Shown here: piece after piece, positions 63,728-64,000 of the stretch
Layout of the letters: each line of letters starts with the position of its first letter
How positions within the stretch are numbered: position 1 is the first letter of the stretch
Assembly (NCBI RefSeq): GCF_018141005.1
Contig: NZ_CP046582.1
Span: 558,001-622,000 of the forward strand
Length of the DNA stretch: 64,000 nucleotides
Source: Erwinia sp. E602
GTDB taxonomy: Bacteria; Pseudomonadota; Gammaproteobacteria; Enterobacterales; Enterobacteriaceae
Direction of reading: 5' to 3'
The notes under the pieces: generated by a model
Seen by the model: only the letters and a program-made list of their open reading frames with translations
Database searches by the model: none
What the model was told of the DNA's origin: nothing
Made by a program: the position numbers and the translations under genes

Positions 63728-64000
63728 ATGAATAGCTATCAGGTAGCGGTGATCCCCGGCGACGGCATTGGCGTTGACGTCACCCGGGCCGCATGGCAGG
63801 TGCTGGAACACAGCGCGGCAAAATTTGATTTTTCCCTCGGCGGTGAGTGGTTCCCGTGGTCCTGTGAGTACTATCTTGAGCACGGTGAAATGATGCCGCA
63901 GGACGGCATCGCCATGCTGAAGCGCTTTGATGCGGTGCTGCTGGGCGCGGTGGGCTGGCCGGATAAAGTGCCGGATAACGTCTCGCTGCACGGGCTGCTG
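63728..64000 (+). CDS. Tartrate/D-malate dehydrogenase-type enzyme, N-terminal part (cut by window edge)
   Basis: The first 91 codons of an isocitrate/isopropylmalate dehydrogenase superfamily member of the tartrate/D-malate (TtuC/DmlA) branch: VAVIPGDGIGVDV (about 6-18), then WSCEYYLEHGEMMPQDG (near 47-63) and LLGAVGWPD (near 76-84). The enzyme oxidatively decarboxylates D-malate or tartrate with NAD and a divalent metal. AAGGAGAG precedes the ATG. It runs off the right edge. The precise substrate is not determined. Confidence 0.9.
   Translation, partial: MNSYQVAVIPGDGIGVDVTRAAWQVLEHSAAKFDFSLGGEWFPWSCEYYLEHGEMMPQDGIAMLKRFDAVLLGAVGWPDKVPDNVSLHGLL

Noticed and set aside
23841..64000. Second leuX-type att repeat
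   Set aside because: I looked by eye for the tRNA 3' end sequence downstream and found no copy; an exact search would be decisive.

Overview
The window looks like a chromosome segment of an Erwiniaceae-type enterobacterium (Erwinia or Pantoea relative). It is GC-rich with a compact layout. The order argF/argI, rraB, miaE, yjgM, yjgN, valS, holC, pepA, lptF, lptG, yjgR and a leuX-type tRNA-Leu matches the E. coli/Salmonella argI-leuX region, and miaE is a gene of Salmonella and relatives that E. coli K-12 lacks. The genus is inferred; no rRNA or other marker settles it.

Region 1 (1-23.9 kb) is mostly core genome: the 5' part of pyrB with its attenuator leader, argF with ARG boxes, rraB, miaE, an acetyltransferase, a yjgN-peptidase pair, valS-holC-pepA, divergent lptF-lptG, yjiN, yjgR, two LysE-type exporters, yjjA, a LysR regulator, and an HNH nuclease-methyltransferase pair just before the tRNA. 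A perfect tetranucleotide array, (GACT)15, sits immediately upstream of yjiN.

Region 2 (23.8-34.6 kb) is an island at tRNA-Leu(CAA): a P4-type integrase, then a Type I restriction-modification operon of lower GC made of an HTH regulator, two different HsdM subunits, HsdS and HsdR, followed by a decayed IS3-family (IS407-type) element. The two methyltransferases carry different catalytic motifs (NPPF and NPPY). This fits the described M1M2S subgroup of Type I systems that put m6A on one strand and m4C on the other, and I consider it the most interesting system here.

Region 3 (34.7-43.1 kb) is accessory: a KdgT-type permease, DUF1537 kinase, PdxA2 and DeoR operon, probably for a four-carbon acid sugar such as D-threonate, with a 95-bp duplicated gene junction; a PIN (DUF4411)-ImmA/IrrE pair; a SymE toxin gene with a probable SymR antisense RNA; and an orphan Type VI secretion cassette of Hcp, an L,D-transpeptidase-like effector and a putative periplasmic immunity protein.

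Region 4 (43.6-64 kb) is chromosomal: an EamA exporter, a UPF0149 protein, a large UvrD-type helicase with a zinc-finger tail, a MetQ/NlpA lipoprotein, two small regulators, ampH, an asparagine synthase, opgB, two tandem porins, a tautomerase with a divergent LysR regulator, aer, a UPF0303 protein, and the start of a tartrate/D-malate dehydrogenase gene.

A recurring feature is short tandem duplication at or near gene ends (periods 33, 41, 49, 90 and 95 bp, and 72 bp inside a LysR gene).
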